Shown piece after piece: positions 38,351 to 50,279 of a stretch of DNA of 64,000 bases. The stretch's first letter is position 1, and each line of letters starts with the position of its first letter. The translations under genes were made by a program, and so were the position numbers. The notes below the pieces were generated by a model, which worked only from the letters and a program-made list of their open reading frames with translations, did not search any database and had not been told where the DNA came from. The stretch comes from Sinohyriopsis cumingii (lineage: Eukaryota; Mollusca; Bivalvia; Unionida; Unionidae): assembly GCA_028554795.2 (NCBI GenBank), contig CM068830.1, positions 47,072,227 through 47,136,226 on the forward strand, read 5' to 3'.

Positions 38351-39534
38351 ATACACGCATCAATAGACAGACAGATTGGGTCATCATCCTTGAGTTTCAC
38401 TGTACTTTCGGTTCTTTACTTCATACAAACCCCAAATTTATTAGTTTGAAAAAAAAAAAACATAACATGCCCCTCAATACTGTAACACATCTGTTCTGAC
38501 TCTACCGATGTGAGTGTGAGTGTTTTATGTTAAAATGTTTAAGTGAGATATAAAAAAATTGTCAGCTTGAAAACGCGAACCAATACTGTGACGCTCAGTA
38601 TTTTGATGTGGTAAGAAGAAATGGTACAACACACACAAAGAGGGCTTGTAAGTTCACATTTCAGTCTGTCTGCACTGTAATGGTAACAACGCAAGAACAT
38701 AGGGATTATTATGCCACACAGTCCTAGAACAAACCAATGCATCACCCGTTGTAAGCCATTTCATTGGCTATACTTATTTTCTTACCGCGTTCACTTCGAA
38801 TTGACTTGAGTAGCTATTCACACAGTGACGAGAATGGCCATGCTTTACTGGGTCTATCCTATAGGCGATTTATATAAAAAAAATATTTTAAAAAATTAAA
38901 CTAATGCACGAACTATGGTTCCATGGGCGATCCCATGGAAATTGTGTCCGTCTTATTACAAAATACATCAACATTTAATTTAACCGTGCAGATCGCTAGA
39001 ACAAACCTCTGATCATATACATTTTGAAAAGTGTTGTGTGACACGGATCGCCATTGTCGCTTGGTGTCTGCTTTCTTCTTCGAAAAGAGATCGTTTCGTC
39101 TTGACTATAAAAATTTAATTTGACTAAGTTTTACGCACTACTTGAACTCATACATTTCACGTTGTAGGTGTAAGCTGTCGTTCTCAGTTTTCTGGAAGTT
39201 CGTTTTTGCGTTTCTCAGATGTGATACTATTTTTTATGGACCGAACGAAATTTCTTTTGGCGTGAATCAGGACTCGTGGTTTTGTGGCATAAATGGAGAG
39301 CATTGATGAAAGCTCAGTTATGTCGTCTTCGAAATCGCTGACACGGATCTGAGCTAACACTTCAGGTTTTGTGTGAGGCGATACGGTACATCATTGCCTT
39401 TTACTTCCTCAATGAAATCGTTTCATCTTATTGCAAAATTACATTTGACTAGGTTTCATACGCAGCAGGTCCCTGTATATAAGGAGAGTATCTTAGCGTC
39501 AGAGTATTCATTCCACTCTCAAACGATCAAGAAG

Positions 39535-39930
39535 ATGGAGGAATCAGCACAGATCGACTTGCTGGTCAAATATTTGCTAAAAGTCATACGAAAGCATAAT
39601 TCACAGGCGAAAGTGGCAACAAAACTTACTCTTTTGGTCGTTGATTTGATGAGAGTCATACGAAAGTGTGTGCTAATGAAGTTTGCTATATCTGCAAAGG
39701 TAAATGGGTATTTGTCTCCAGAATACCTGCTTCGTCTAAGAAAGAGAGACAAAAGTCAAGATACCTAATATCGTTGTCAGGAGAAAGGACACTGGAATTC
39801 AGAGTGCCCTACGAGAAAAGAGAAGAAACAGAAACAAGACGAAACAGAGAAGAGGGATTCAGAAGAAGAAGAAGAAACTGAAGATGATGAAGAACTTGTG
39901 CCAGTAAAGACATGGAAATGGAAAAATTGA
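39535..39930 (+). pseudogene. zinc-knuckle protein remnant (right arm)
   Basis: Mirror of 11554-11949. The TATATAAGG box lies about 55 bases before the ATG; TAA at 39766-39768 interrupts the frame just before the second knuckle; the acidic tail ends at TGA 39928-39930. A degenerate shared promoter block (GGATGTTTTCCTTCACG) follows at about 40138-40154 without a recognisable gene behind it. Confidence 0.65.
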
Positions 39931-40489
39931 CAATGTGAGCCGATGCGTTGGCCCTGATGTGAAATTTCATACTACCTTCTAAAAGAGAATAGACCAGAAA
40001 GAAAACGTAAGTGTCTCTTGGTCTTGACATTGTATAATAAGGATGGCGTGTTTTGTTTTTACTCACACTTTATGAAATTGTGCTCTTTCACCTCTCTCTA
40101 TCCCTCTGGATCATGTTTTAGTTAGAATTGAAATGGAAGGATGTTTTCCTTCACGCGCGCTCTTTAGGCATGCAAGTCCGTAAATAATAGTCAGTCTATT
40201 CATCCATCATTTTGTGTCTTGATGTTTCCTAAATCACACACTGATGCCATAAAATAACGGGTTAAATGGGTTTTGTAGTGTTGGGAGTGGGGTGGGTGGG
40301 GTGTAGGTGTTTGGCAGAGTTGGTCATTGCAGGTGAGGGCTTAGGTGCTTTAAAACACTTTTTCTTCTTCACTCTGTGTTAATGGAATATAATGGGTTAT
40401 TTTCTTCACTCTCTGTTGATAGTATATATAAAGGGTTATTTCTTCACTCCGTGTGGATAGTGTATAATGGTTTTCTTCTTCCCTCTGTG

Positions 40490-40534
<45 letters not shown>

Positions 40535-40710
40535 CGCGTACGTTGTGTAGATCGTAGATTTGGTTGTTTTTTTCTTCTTCCTCCCGAGTGTGGATGGTAT
40601 ATTTGGGGTTTGTATGCGTTCGCGTACGTTTGTGTGGATAGTTTATTTGGGGTTTCTATTATCTCCCTTCTGTGTTGATAGTATATTTGGGGTTTGTTTT
40701 TTCCTCTTCC

Positions 40711-40754
<44 letters not shown>

Positions 40755-40755
40755 T
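40490..40755. repeat. (GT)n tracts and CGCGTACG blocks (right arm)
   Basis: Mirror of 10687-10990. The apparent open frames here are products of the GT repeats. Confidence 0.85.
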
Positions 40756-41733
40756 GGTCTCTGTTTGTCCCTATAAAACTCACTTTATCCCTATCAGATA
40801 CACTCTACCTACCTACCTACAGTAGCGCGTATTCAGGTCAGCCACTTGCAACACTGTTGCCATTTATCTCCTAGTGTTCACTACAGTGACGTCACTGACG
40901 CTGGAAATTTTGAGACTATAAATATCGACTTGGGGATTTCCACATTTTGTAGCTATACATATATACTAGAGTTCATAAACAGGAACGTCACTCAAGCTGA
41001 GGCTATGAAAAGATAGTGGGATTTTCCAAAGGAATAACCTACAAGTTGGAGCTATAAATAGATAGTGGGATTTCATAGGAATTTCAGCTGATTATAGATA
41101 CATAGGTATTTATCCACGATCGTCACAGAAGTTGATATTGTAAGTAGTTACTAATTTTATCCATTTTAGTCTAAACCATTGTAACTTAATTTTCGGGGAT
41201 ATGTTTATTTTCCTTTAAATTCTGGGACAATTTCGTCATTTTAGCGTTACTTTTAGTCACATCCATTTTGTCGTTGAGCATTTCCTTGATTATAGCTATT
41301 TATAGCATCGTTACAATTATGCAAATTTTTGAACACCCCAGCAAGATTTCAGGTCTTGGTAATGCTTTAGATATAAATCTCACGCTTGTACTAGTGTATG
41401 TATGTTTCTGTCTCTGTTGTGTTTGACCCTCTACCATCATTGTCCCTAGACAATCCCACCATGTTCAATTCCCCTTGACGCTATACAGACCCACCATGTT
41501 CAATTTCATATGTTAAATTCCCCTAGTCCCTAGATAGACCCACACTTTATTCCCCCATGTTCAATTCCCCTTGACGCTAGAGTTGCCCACGATTTTTGTC
41601 CATGTTAAATTCCCCTTGACGCTAGAGTTGCCCACGATTTTTCTCCATGTTAAATTTCCCTTGACGCTAGAGTTGCCCAGGGGTGTTTTTAATGCTAATT
41701 CCCATTGACGCTAGGGTGCCCGTATTCACTACT

Positions 41734-41739
41734 ATCGTC
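41734..41739 (+). repeat. right 6-bp target site duplication (ATCGTC)
   Basis: Direct copy of 9708-9713, immediately outside the terminus CACTACT. From 41740 to about 42840 I see host-like AT-rich DNA without a supported gene. Confidence 0.92.
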
Positions 41740-42885
41740 CAAGAATGAAAGTTGAATTTTCTTATTTATTAATTCTACTCTTTCTCCTTTTCTTTGACAG
41801 TGAAACACCCTCGTGTCAATTTATAAAAAAAATATTTAATTAGGTTAAGTGCTGGGAGAAAAAAAAGATAGGATCACAACGGACAATTTTCATGGCAATT
41901 ACTCACAATATTAGAAACTATATAGTGTTGATACAAAATTTATATCAATATATATAACAGGATTAGAAAATGTTTGCTTTGTCTATGATCATTGACTTTT
42001 TATATCTATTTAACTCAGTACAAGGATAGAAATGTTTTTAAACTTACAATACTGGAAATTATTTACTGTTGATACAAAATTTACGGCATATGGTAGTCAA
42101 GTGCTACTGTATTCCAGGAACAAGCGTGAACGCCTGTTACAATCAAAATTAGGTGAGTAGGACAATGTTACCTTTAACTTAGTTAATACATTTATATTAT
42201 GCCATTTTATGACAATGTGTGCCTGTGTAAAATAATAACCATTTATGTCGATAGTTTATCACATACAGACATTTTAAAACAATAAACATTGCAGTTAAGA
42301 CTGTGAGGCTCAGTGTACCTTTTTTTGAGATGCAGTGTATTTGGAATTTGTCTCCCAATTATCGGTCATTCATTATGGTGTGCTTAGTAAATCCAACATT
42401 TATCTTGGTAATTTATGCGGCAAAAACACCATACAATAATAGTACAGTTTTATGATCACTTTATATGACTTGTCAGGCTGTGTATGCCTTTCTTATGAAA
42501 TATCGAAATGTTTGTTGAGTTTGTCAACCTATGTTTCGACAATCAGTCAAATGACCCCTCAATCGCGTATGCTAAACTGGATCCACCCATTTACGATGAA
42601 AATAATACGAAGGAATTTTATTTGTTCCGATTCAGGTAGGTTTTGAAATTTTGAATTGATGGGCTACTAATTATTTCAATCGGTAACGTGTTCTACAGTT
42701 GAATTCTGGGAGGCAGAAATGATTTTTTATAAAGGAGGTCGAATGGTAGTCGATGATTGAGTGGTGTAGGTAAGTAGTAGAAGGGGGTACTATAGTGTCT
42801 ATCGAAATCCCAGTCAAACGACACTCAAACCAAAAAGCAAATCATTTTGAAACCTGGAGGTAGCGGAGCTCTAGGAGGTGTCATC

Positions 42886-43356
42886 ATGAGTTTCCTCTTA
42901 AAATGGGATCACAATACCCCAGAGTCCCCTCCCCCAAGAATAAAGCCACTCCCAAGAAAGCCAAACAGATAAAAAAGAAGAAAAAGAGAAGTGTTGTCAA
43001 GATCAGGTTACAGCAACAGAAAAAGCAAAGCCTACAAAAGCAGAAAATGAAAAGCCCCCAGAAAGAGCCCCAAAACAGCGTCTTCCCTCAATATGCCACG
43101 GCCTTTGATGAAACAATGGAAATCCGCGTCTCCAAAAACTTATCCTCCAGCGGTGAAACCCTCATCCTCTTTAGCTGCAATGGCACCTGCTCACAATGTA
43201 CCTGCCCCCAAAGTCAATGTCCAAGATAGATTGGGCATGTTACAGGGTTTATTGGATTTGTCCAAGCAAGAACTGTCCCGATATAGCCTCTCCACGACAA
43301 TCAGTGGTGACTCAATCCAGTATAAAAAGACCTGCGGAAAAGGATGGGGATCAATG
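42886..43356 (+). pseudogene. core-like basic protein remnant
   Basis: Lys-rich pieces (KKAKQIKKKKKRS, SPQKEP) are followed, in a second frame, by the helical end LGMLQGLLDLSKQELSRYS, which matches 26160-26220. At least one frameshift lies between (about 43080). A TATAAAAAG at 43321-43329 is preserved at the place of the next gene's promoter. Confidence 0.65.
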
Positions 43357-43380
43357 TGTTTCTGATCCTGCACGCCCAAA

Positions 43381-43560
43381 GATGTCCCCTTAAGAAGTGC
43401 ACAACACTTTCTGGCTAAAAAGGAAAGAAAAGGAAAGGACGTCCTTCTCGTTTAGCCAAACATTGGGACGTGTTGTCTGTCTTGTCCAAAGCTCCTCACC
43501 CATGCGAAAACAACTCATTCGATAGCCTCCAAAGATGTCGTCGATACCGTGTGTGAATGT
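43381..43560 (+). pseudogene. pX-like gene fragment
   Basis: The first ~55 codons of the counterpart of 26370-26756 can be followed (Lys-rich start, then the Cys-Glu-Cys end). At about 43560 the sequence jumps directly into the integrase, so roughly 1.1 kb present in the inner element is deleted. Confidence 0.65.
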
Positions 43561-44408
43561 TACAATCGTCCCTACAAATATTTGTTTTGTGTCATCGACG
43601 TCTTTTCCAAATTTGACTGGGCCGTATAATTGACTTCCAAATCGAGCAGTGAGTTAGTGCGAACCCACAAACTGGTGTTGAAACAAAATGGTCATCACCC
43701 TCTTCGATGGCAGACCGACAAAGGCACTAAATTTCTGAACCAAGATTTCCAAAGAGAATTGAAGAAACGTGACATTGTTTTTTCACCACCGATAATCCCA
43801 GAACCAAAGATAGCATCGTGGAATGTTTTAAACGCACTTGAAAGAACGCATGTGGAGATATTTTACGCATCGATACACTCTCAAGTATGTTGACGTCTTA
43901 CCACACCTGGACGAAGCGTACAACCAATCTTACCGTCGAAGCATCGGATGTGCCCCCGAAGAAGTGACTCCAGAGAACGAAGTGACTGTTTTTTTTAGCA
44001 TCTGTTTGGTACGTCTCCAATGGTGGCTGTCCCCAAGAAAGATAAAGTGTTGGTAGCAAGAGGCTGGGTGCGCATTGTCAAAACCAAACGCACTTTCGAC
44101 AAAGGTTACTTACAAAACTGGACCAACGAGTTGTTTCGTGTCATTCGATGAGTGCGTGTACGTCATCCTGCCGTCTATAAATTGGAAGACATGAACGGGG
44201 AAGTGTTAAAAGAAACGTTTTACTTGCCATAGTTACAAAGCATGACCATAAAGAAGACGAAGTTTACGACATCAAAAGCATTCTGGAACGAAGAACCCGT
44301 AAAGTGGGAATACGACGTGTCAAAGAAGTTGAAGTACGTTGGAAAGGATATCCTCCCAGTTTTGATTCTTGGCTCGACGCTTCGCAAGTCATCGACTATA
44401 AAAAGAAG
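43560..44408 (+). pseudogene. integrase remnant with chromodomain
   Basis: The frame is broken several times. The second catalytic region survives as RWQTDKGTKF, where the usual Glu is Lys. The Glu-containing block is degraded. The chromodomain end (about 44255-44405) is well preserved. The N-terminal part with the first Asp is deleted. Non-functional. Confidence 0.8.
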
Positions 44409-44416
44409 TGACCATC

Positions 44417-44830
44417 ATGCCCTTCAACACAGCCTCAACAGCTACCACCGCATTGACCACTCCTTCACCCAGTTCGTCTCTAGAAGATCTACAAATGCAA
44501 CCCTTGCAGTTGTATTGTGGAGTTTGTGTGCCTAAAATTCAAATCGTCTTTTTTTCTAAAATCTTTGTGATGTATTGTGTCATCGGTACTGCCATTGCCA
44601 ATTTGAGTTTGCAACAAGAAGACAAACAATTGTGGACCATTTTATTGAGCAGTTGCATCGGTTACCTTCTTCCCAATCCTTCTTTGAAATACTCATCTAA
44701 CGGGAACAACGGGAATTTTGCGTCCAATGTCAGTCACCACTCCAACAATAACCACAACAAAAATCCTCTTTTAGACACTCCTCTGACTTCGAGTGACTCC
44801 TCGGACAACAGCAGAGCTCTGGAGTTATGA
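44417..44830 (+). CDS. two-helix membrane protein, still open
   Basis: 137 residues remain in one frame although the neighbouring genes are broken: both hydrophobic segments (FFSKIFVMYCVIGTAIANL and LWTILLSSCIGYLL), the Asn/His/Ser tail and the LEL end are present. The stop overlaps the next start (ATGA at 44827-44830). Survival of the open frame may be chance given its size. Confidence 0.6.
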   Translation: MPFNTASTATTALTTPSPSSSLEDLQMQPLQLYCGVCVPKIQIVFFSKIFVMYCVIGTAIANLSLQQEDKQLWTILLSSCIGYLLPNPSLKYSSNGNNGNFASNVSHHSNNNHNKNPLLDTPLTSSDSSDNSRALEL

Positions 44831-45710
44831 ACAACAATAACCAATTTTACCTAACGTTACCCAGTGACAGTTCCATGGAGGTGTTTCCCAACAATAGTTT
44901 GTGTTGTTACACGGCCAAATTACCTCAGGCCATCCAATTAGATCAAGACGCCATTGGGAAGTGACTTTGGTGGAAGTGATTTACCCTACACAAATCAAAA
45001 AGATCATTGAAACTCAAAACACTTTCCAGGTTGAAATCCTGAACATCGCATCGCAAGAAGAAATGAATAAAATCGGGGTTTCCGGTGATACAAAGTCAGC
45101 AAGCAATCCATCATTCACCATATATACTATGAAAATTTCGGCAGGTTATTATTTTAGCGGTGAACATTTGGTGGACACAATTGCTGACAGGTTCGAGGCA
45201 GAGTTTGGCAAAGCCCTGAACAGAGTCAAAAAAGTGTTAAGATTGAGTGCCATGGATAAAGTGGTTCGTCGCCTACTGATTAAATATCAGGATACCGAAA
45301 CGTTGTCCATCAGGTTTATGGTAGTTTGTTTGAAATTTTGGGTGGGCATCCACATATGGTAGCACAGAATCTGAGCCCGAAGATCAACAATAATATTTTT
45401 ACAGAACTTTTTGATCCCCTGTTTTTTGTGTTTTCCGATGTTGTGAAGTACAAGGTAGAGGGACACACCTCCGTACCGTTACTACGTGTCATTCCTTTCA
45501 CAGTGGATTCTACCACGACCAATGACCAGGAAGGTGGAAACACATATCGCTTTCACCGCGAATTTGTACATCCTCACTATTTGCCCGTTAGTAAGTCGTA
45601 TATCTAAACTGTCAGCATTGCTATAAAAGGAGATATGGGACAAAATACTCCATTTTACAAATGGAAAATCACGGTGAAACTCCATTTTCAAGAACGATTC
45701 TCTAACGAGT
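44827..45710 (+). pseudogene. penton-like minor capsid remnant
   Basis: Homologous throughout to 28968-29900 but with frameshifts near 44948 and 45315 and stops, including TAA 45605-45607. The GHTSVPLLRVIPF block and the HPHYLPVSKS block are recognisable. TATAAAAGG (about 45623) is kept. Confidence 0.8.
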
Positions 45711-45717
45711 TGTTAGG

Positions 45718-46174
45718 CATGTATCCATTATTCCGAGGCGTCGCTCGACAGCGAGGACATGGTTTAGGAGTTAGGTAAAAATCGGCCTTTCGTTCGGTGG
45801 CCTCCGTTTTGAAACCGATGGTGACACGATGATTCCACGCCTTAAAAGATGCTGAATTGACGCACGGCAAAGAATTTCTCCAAATGATCATCATCGACAA
45901 ACAAAACCCCAAAAAAGCTTTCTTGAGAGCAGACAAAACTATCTTGCTTTAAACGGGCAAAGACATTTTGGGTCGAAGAGAAACTCGTATAAATGTCCTG
46001 GACTGTGCCAAGTCAGGCATTCCTGCTTCCCTGACGCCACAGCAAGGACAAAGCAGAAAGAGACGACGAAGACACCGTTCCAGAGGCCTTCACACCACAA
46101 GAGTTAGAAAGACTGAGAAAAGAAGAACTGTCCGAGACTTAGACATTTTTGATTATCAAGATAATCACAAATAG
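45718..46174 (+). pseudogene. pVI/pX-like virion protein remnant
   Basis: Starts MYPLFRGVARQRGHGL and continues with stops. The arginine-rich C-terminus (KKRRTVRDLDIFDY-like) is in frame with the middle of the gene, which is why the same segment in the inner element is judged frameshifted. Confidence 0.7.
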
Positions 46175-46198
46175 AAAAAGAAAGAAAGAAAGAAAATG

Positions 46199-47521
46199 AT
46201 GCACCGAGAGCCTTTTGCCTGTTCCAAGTCGGAGCTGGATATGTTTGCCATGCCGCCCACTAGGATGACAATCCAAGTATCCCAATGGGTCGAATTTTAT
46301 CCTGTCTCCTTTGTCAAGGACTCAGGATCAGCTCACATCGAGATTGAAATTAAAGGACAGCCCGAAGATTATATTGATCTGAATAGAAGTTACTTGTACT
46401 TGAAAGAGAAAGTGATCGACACATCGACAGACGGTCCCGATATAAAAGACAAAGATAAAGTAGCCCCCGTCATAAATTCCATGCATTCCTTGTTCAGTGG
46501 AATGAATTTGTACTTGAATAACAAACTGCTCAGGAGCAGCATGGGCTATTACCCTTAACGAGCGTACCTGAAAAATCTCTTGACGTACGGAAAAGAAGTA
46601 AAGAACACCCATCTGGATTATTTTGTGGTATGGAAACCTAATACGGCAGGCAAATGCAACAATACCGATTTGATTACAAATAAAGAACATACCACAATGT
46701 GGGGTTCAACGGCCGAGGAAACAAAATTAAAGGACCTAACAAAATTTTAAAACTGATGGATTGTTTGCATTTAGACATGTGGTTGCAAGTATTTGCTGAA
46801 CGGAAGGTATGTCCGCCTGAGACTGAATCGTAGCAGCGACGCTTTCCATTTGATAGCTGCGTCTGCCTATTACAAAACAGTCATTCAAGAAGCCAGACTC
46901 TACGTACGACGTGTGGAAGTGTTACCTAAAGTGGGAAACGAAATCAGTCACACTTTGAGCAGAACGAAGGCAAGTATCCGATACGATGCGTGGAAGTAAA
47001 AACTTGTACCATTCCCGCTGGACATCAATCGATGATCGAAGATCATCTGTTCCAATGACAGTCACCCAAACGTTTGATCATTGATATCGTCAAAAAAATA
47101 CAGTCTTCAGTGGAGCCTTCGAGGAAAATCCTTTTGAGATTCAGCACTAGAATGTGTCAAAGGTCGAAGTCAGTCGAGATGGCAAAACTTTGCATACCAG
47201 GCCTTTCGAACCTGACTTTAGTGACTAGAAGAAGAATTACTTGAGATCGTACTTTTCCCTGTACGAAGCCACCGGACAGTTAGGGGCCAACACCAGTCTT
47301 GGTATTACGTACGAGGATTATGCAGAAGGTTACACTTTTTGGGCCTTTGATTTAACTACAGACCAAGGCAGCGACGAGGGATATTTCCACCCTATAAAAT
47401 CCGTTCAGATTCGTGTGGAACTTCAGTTTGCCTGTAAACAACACGGTAAATGTAATTTTGTATGCCGAATTCGATAATACCATAGAAATCAACAGTTTGA
47501 GAGAAGTCATGCTAGATTATT
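46199..47521 (+). pseudogene. major capsid protein remnant
   Basis: The start (CSKSELDMFAMPP, QWVEFYPVS) and the end (EINSLREVMLDY) match 30334-31647. Stops at about 46556, 47055 and 47226, and small indels, break it. The TATAAAA in front of the next gene is kept at about 47392-47398. Confidence 0.85.
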
Positions 47522-47528
47522 AGAAGCA

Positions 47529-48034
47529 ATGGAAGACTGTAATCCCTATTTGAATGGTGGAGAATCATGGAAATGGAATGGGAGGATACCGTGGAAGAAG
47601 AACCCCAAGACAAAGACGAAGAGGTCATAGTAATGAGGTCCAGATAGCCAGGAAAAGAACAACACTTAGTCTCCTGTTTTGCCAAACACTTGGAAGAAAC
47701 AGTTACAGAATTGATCAAGAAAGATTGCTATGGATGTCAAAAAAAAAGATCATCCCAGTCAAATTTAACACGATAAATGTCTGATGATGAGTCAAGAAGA
47801 AAAATTTGACGAGAATTTGGACGAAGCTTGGAGTCTAATCTCTGAAGAAGCAGGGTTGCATCAGTGGTATAAAGGCTTGCGTGATCATTCCTTTCCTCCA
47901 CTGATGCTCTAGATAGCCATCACATCGAATCTGTCCTGTCTCTGAGTGCAGAGACGAAGCGAAGAAACGGTTACTTGTCAGAGATTTTCAAGTAGAATGT
48001 TTTGATTGAATTGATGACTTATCATTACCTGTGA
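47529..48034 (+). pseudogene. Cys/His protein remnant
   Basis: Counterpart of 31653-32138: ATG 47529, then LVSCFAKHLEE, the CYGCQ part of the zinc motif, and the HHWYKGLR-like region, separated by frameshifts and stops. Confidence 0.7.
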
Positions 48035-48038
48035 AAAA

Positions 48039-48560
48039 AATGGATACCTGGGAACTTTACTACCGTTTGAACCACAGTACTTACACTGCTTCTTGGAATC
48101 ATGTCGTGTGTGCTAAAGATGGACTGTCTCATCGCAAACCTCAAGACCATCAAGCTTATGTCATCAACACGGACGACAGTCATTCCCAGTAACACACTGG
48201 GTAGCTGTCTACATTCCCCGTGATGGTTATACGCATTATTCAGATTCGTATGGATTGCCACCGTTGGAAGACTACATCATCGACTTTATGAGAAGAAATG
48301 CTCAGATGACACGACTCAATAATGTGAAATTACAAGGCGCAGATTCCAATGTGTGTGGACAATATTGTGTGTATTTCCTTCATCAACGTAGCCTTGGATA
48401 TTTGTTAGAACATTTAGTGAATTATTGTGATCACCACTCGTCTAGAAATGATGACAAAGTAGATAGATGGTTTTGTGACCATTATGGCTATCCTATTACT
48501 TTAGCTAGGAAATGTAGTGTACATAAATGACCAAATGACTTCCATTCGTGGAAGTCTAGC
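48039..48560 (+). pseudogene. adenain-like protease remnant
   Basis: Counterpart of 32159-32719 with a frameshift near 48185, just before the catalytic His block (HWVAV), and the Asp replaced in a YSDSYGLP block. The Cys block (VCGQYCVYFLHQ) is intact in the later frame 48255-48530. Confidence 0.85.
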
Positions 48561-48775
48561 TTGACTTCACAACGTCGTCAACCTTTTAAAAATAATTTGT
48601 TTGTTTTATTGTTAATTGTTAATTGTTGGTTGTTTGAGTAAAAACGTTGTGTTTTGAAATAAATTGTGACTGCCGTTTGTGTTCAAATTTTTATAAATAT
48701 ACATGCACTTTGAGTTCTCTCTATCCCTCATCCAAAAATCAACTATCATAGCGTTCCGTCCCGACAAAACATTCG

Positions 48776-48802
48776 TAGGGATATTTCCTATCACGTCCGC
48801 GC
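48776..48802 (+). promoter_or_regulatory. degenerate shared promoter block plus TATA
   Basis: GGGATATTTCCTATCACGTC followed by CGCGC matches the 27-base block of the inner element with few changes, and TATAAAGT lies at 48811-48818. A further copy, GGGATGTTTTCCTTCAT, is at about 49577-49593. Confidence 0.65.
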
Positions 48803-48868
48803 TTGAAGGATATAAAGTGAGCCAGTCTCCTGTCTGACCATCCATTGTTGACGCATCCTCCATATGAA

Positions 48869-49272
48869 AATGGGTTAAAGACTTGCCAAGCTGAACGAAG
48901 CTTATGTGAATTTACATCGTGTCAGGCAAAGCCTGATACACAAACCTGAAGAGATAGAGAATGTCGAAATGTTGAAAGTGACCAAAACCCTGATAGAAGA
49001 GTTCTTTATAGAGGAAATCAAGAAAGAGAAAGAGGAAAGGACGGAGAAGTACAGACTACAGAAGCAAAGAGAACAGAGAGAACATCATCAGCAACAGCGG
49101 ACAGAGGACTTGTATATTTGTATATTGTAGTGTAGACATGAAAGAGTTCTCCTTTTCTTCCGAAGAAGCAGGCCCTATCCTGGAGGAAAGTCTGCCGCCA
49201 GACGGGGCGCAATCTTAGACGATAAAAGATTGCCATAACTTACAGTCCACAAAAACAACCTTTATCAGGGCT
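48869..49272 (+). pseudogene. coiled-coil gene remnant 1 with eroded stem-loop
   Basis: Follows 33056-33427 (RLAKLNEAYVNLHRVRQS, then EEIENVEMLKVT) with a stop right after its first residues and only a short Gln/Glu/Arg part. The 3' hairpin has decayed to a CCTTTATCAGGG core followed by CTACCCC (about 49259-49275). Confidence 0.65.
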
Positions 49273-49667
49273 ACCCCAATACTATAGAAACCATTTTCTA
49301 GTTTAATTGCCAATTGTATGTTAGTAAGTAATAAAAGAATATAAGTGTGTCTATAAGCACTTTGTTTCTTTGTTTTATATAAAAATAAAGCGTGTCTATA
49401 AGCACTTCATTTTTTGTTTTATGTATAAAAAATAGAAGTGCGTCTATAAGAACTTCGTTTCCGTAGTTTGTCAAAAATAGTCTGTGTTTTTGTTTGTAGA
49501 TAGTTTTTATAATTAAAAAAGTTCCGCGCGTTCCATGTTTTTGTGATAATATGAGTCTTGTACGATTTAATAATCTGGGATGTTTTCCTTCATATGTGTC
49601 TTCACACATATACAGCAAAACGTTCGTATGTCTGGCTATCCGTCGTTGATTCGTGAATAACGAAGAA

Positions 49668-50215
49668 TGAGTAACAGAACTGCAAAATTGCTTGAAATCC
49701 AAATGTACCTGGAGTATGCCAGGCGCATCCTGGATCAGCTTGCCATAGAGGCAATCTAGGAAAATGCAAAAATTGAAGAGGAGAAGGAGGAGGAGAGGAA
49801 AAAGAAGAAAGAGATGGAAGAAAAAAGAATTCTGTCGCAACTCATTCTAAGGCCTTGTGCGAGGTCAAGCCCGAAGTTAGGACGCCTCCACAACCAGTAC
49901 AAAGTCAGCTACAGCCACAGCCACAACGACAACTACAACCAGTACCAGCACCGCAGCCACTACCAGCACCAGAACCTCATCATCCACGGGCGTGGCATAG
50001 GAGAAAGTGGGAAGTCTTCACTATTCTACAAAGTGAAAACTGGGATGATGAGGCCACGCATCCACCTTCTGCGCTTCCAACTACTCAGATCAATTGATAC
50101 AATGATTGGCGCCGTCGATGTATCTGTGGTGCCCTGCCTGGGAGGTGTCACCATTAACCAGACGCATCTGGAGTTCAAAACAACAACACTTCTCAGTGCT
50201 ACCCCAATACTCTAG
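49668..50215 (+). pseudogene. coiled-coil gene remnant 2 with eroded stem-loop
   Basis: Starts MSNRTAKLLEIQMYLEYARR like 33951-34301, has a TAG at about 49757 and then Glu/Lys-rich and Gln/Pro-rich segments. The C-terminal Cys block is recognisable. CACTTCTCAGTG followed by CTACCCC at 50188-50206 is the remnant of the stem-loop. Confidence 0.6.
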
Positions 50216-50279
50216 AAAGTAGACTACTCAAGTTGCAAATTTGTGTGAATGTGGGGTAGTGTGACTATAAACACTCACT

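Larger units (their letters stand above)
9714..41733. mobile_element. composite 32-kb Polinton/Maverick unit (Polinton nested in inverted Polinton arms)
   Basis: The unit begins AGTAGTGAATA and ends in the inverse, TATTCACTACT. The ends are flanked by direct ATCGTC repeats. Left 9714-16137 and right 35345-41733 are inverted copies that differ by scattered substitutions and microsatellite length. At 15729 and 35752 there is a second pair of termini (AGTAGTGAAGTGGG and inverse) that cut the penton-like gene of the arms. The structure is therefore an inner 20-kb Polinton between inverted arms of a related element. Because the outer duplication is direct and exact, the whole composite appears to have integrated as one piece. 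Confidence 0.88.
35345..41733 (-). repeat. right long terminal inverted repeat
   Basis: These 6,389 bases mirror 9714-16137. Differences are scattered substitutions (for example one Lys/Arg change in the membrane frame and a few changes in the penton-like frame) and CA/GT tract length. The very high match implies recent duplication or continuing gene conversion. Confidence 0.9.
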
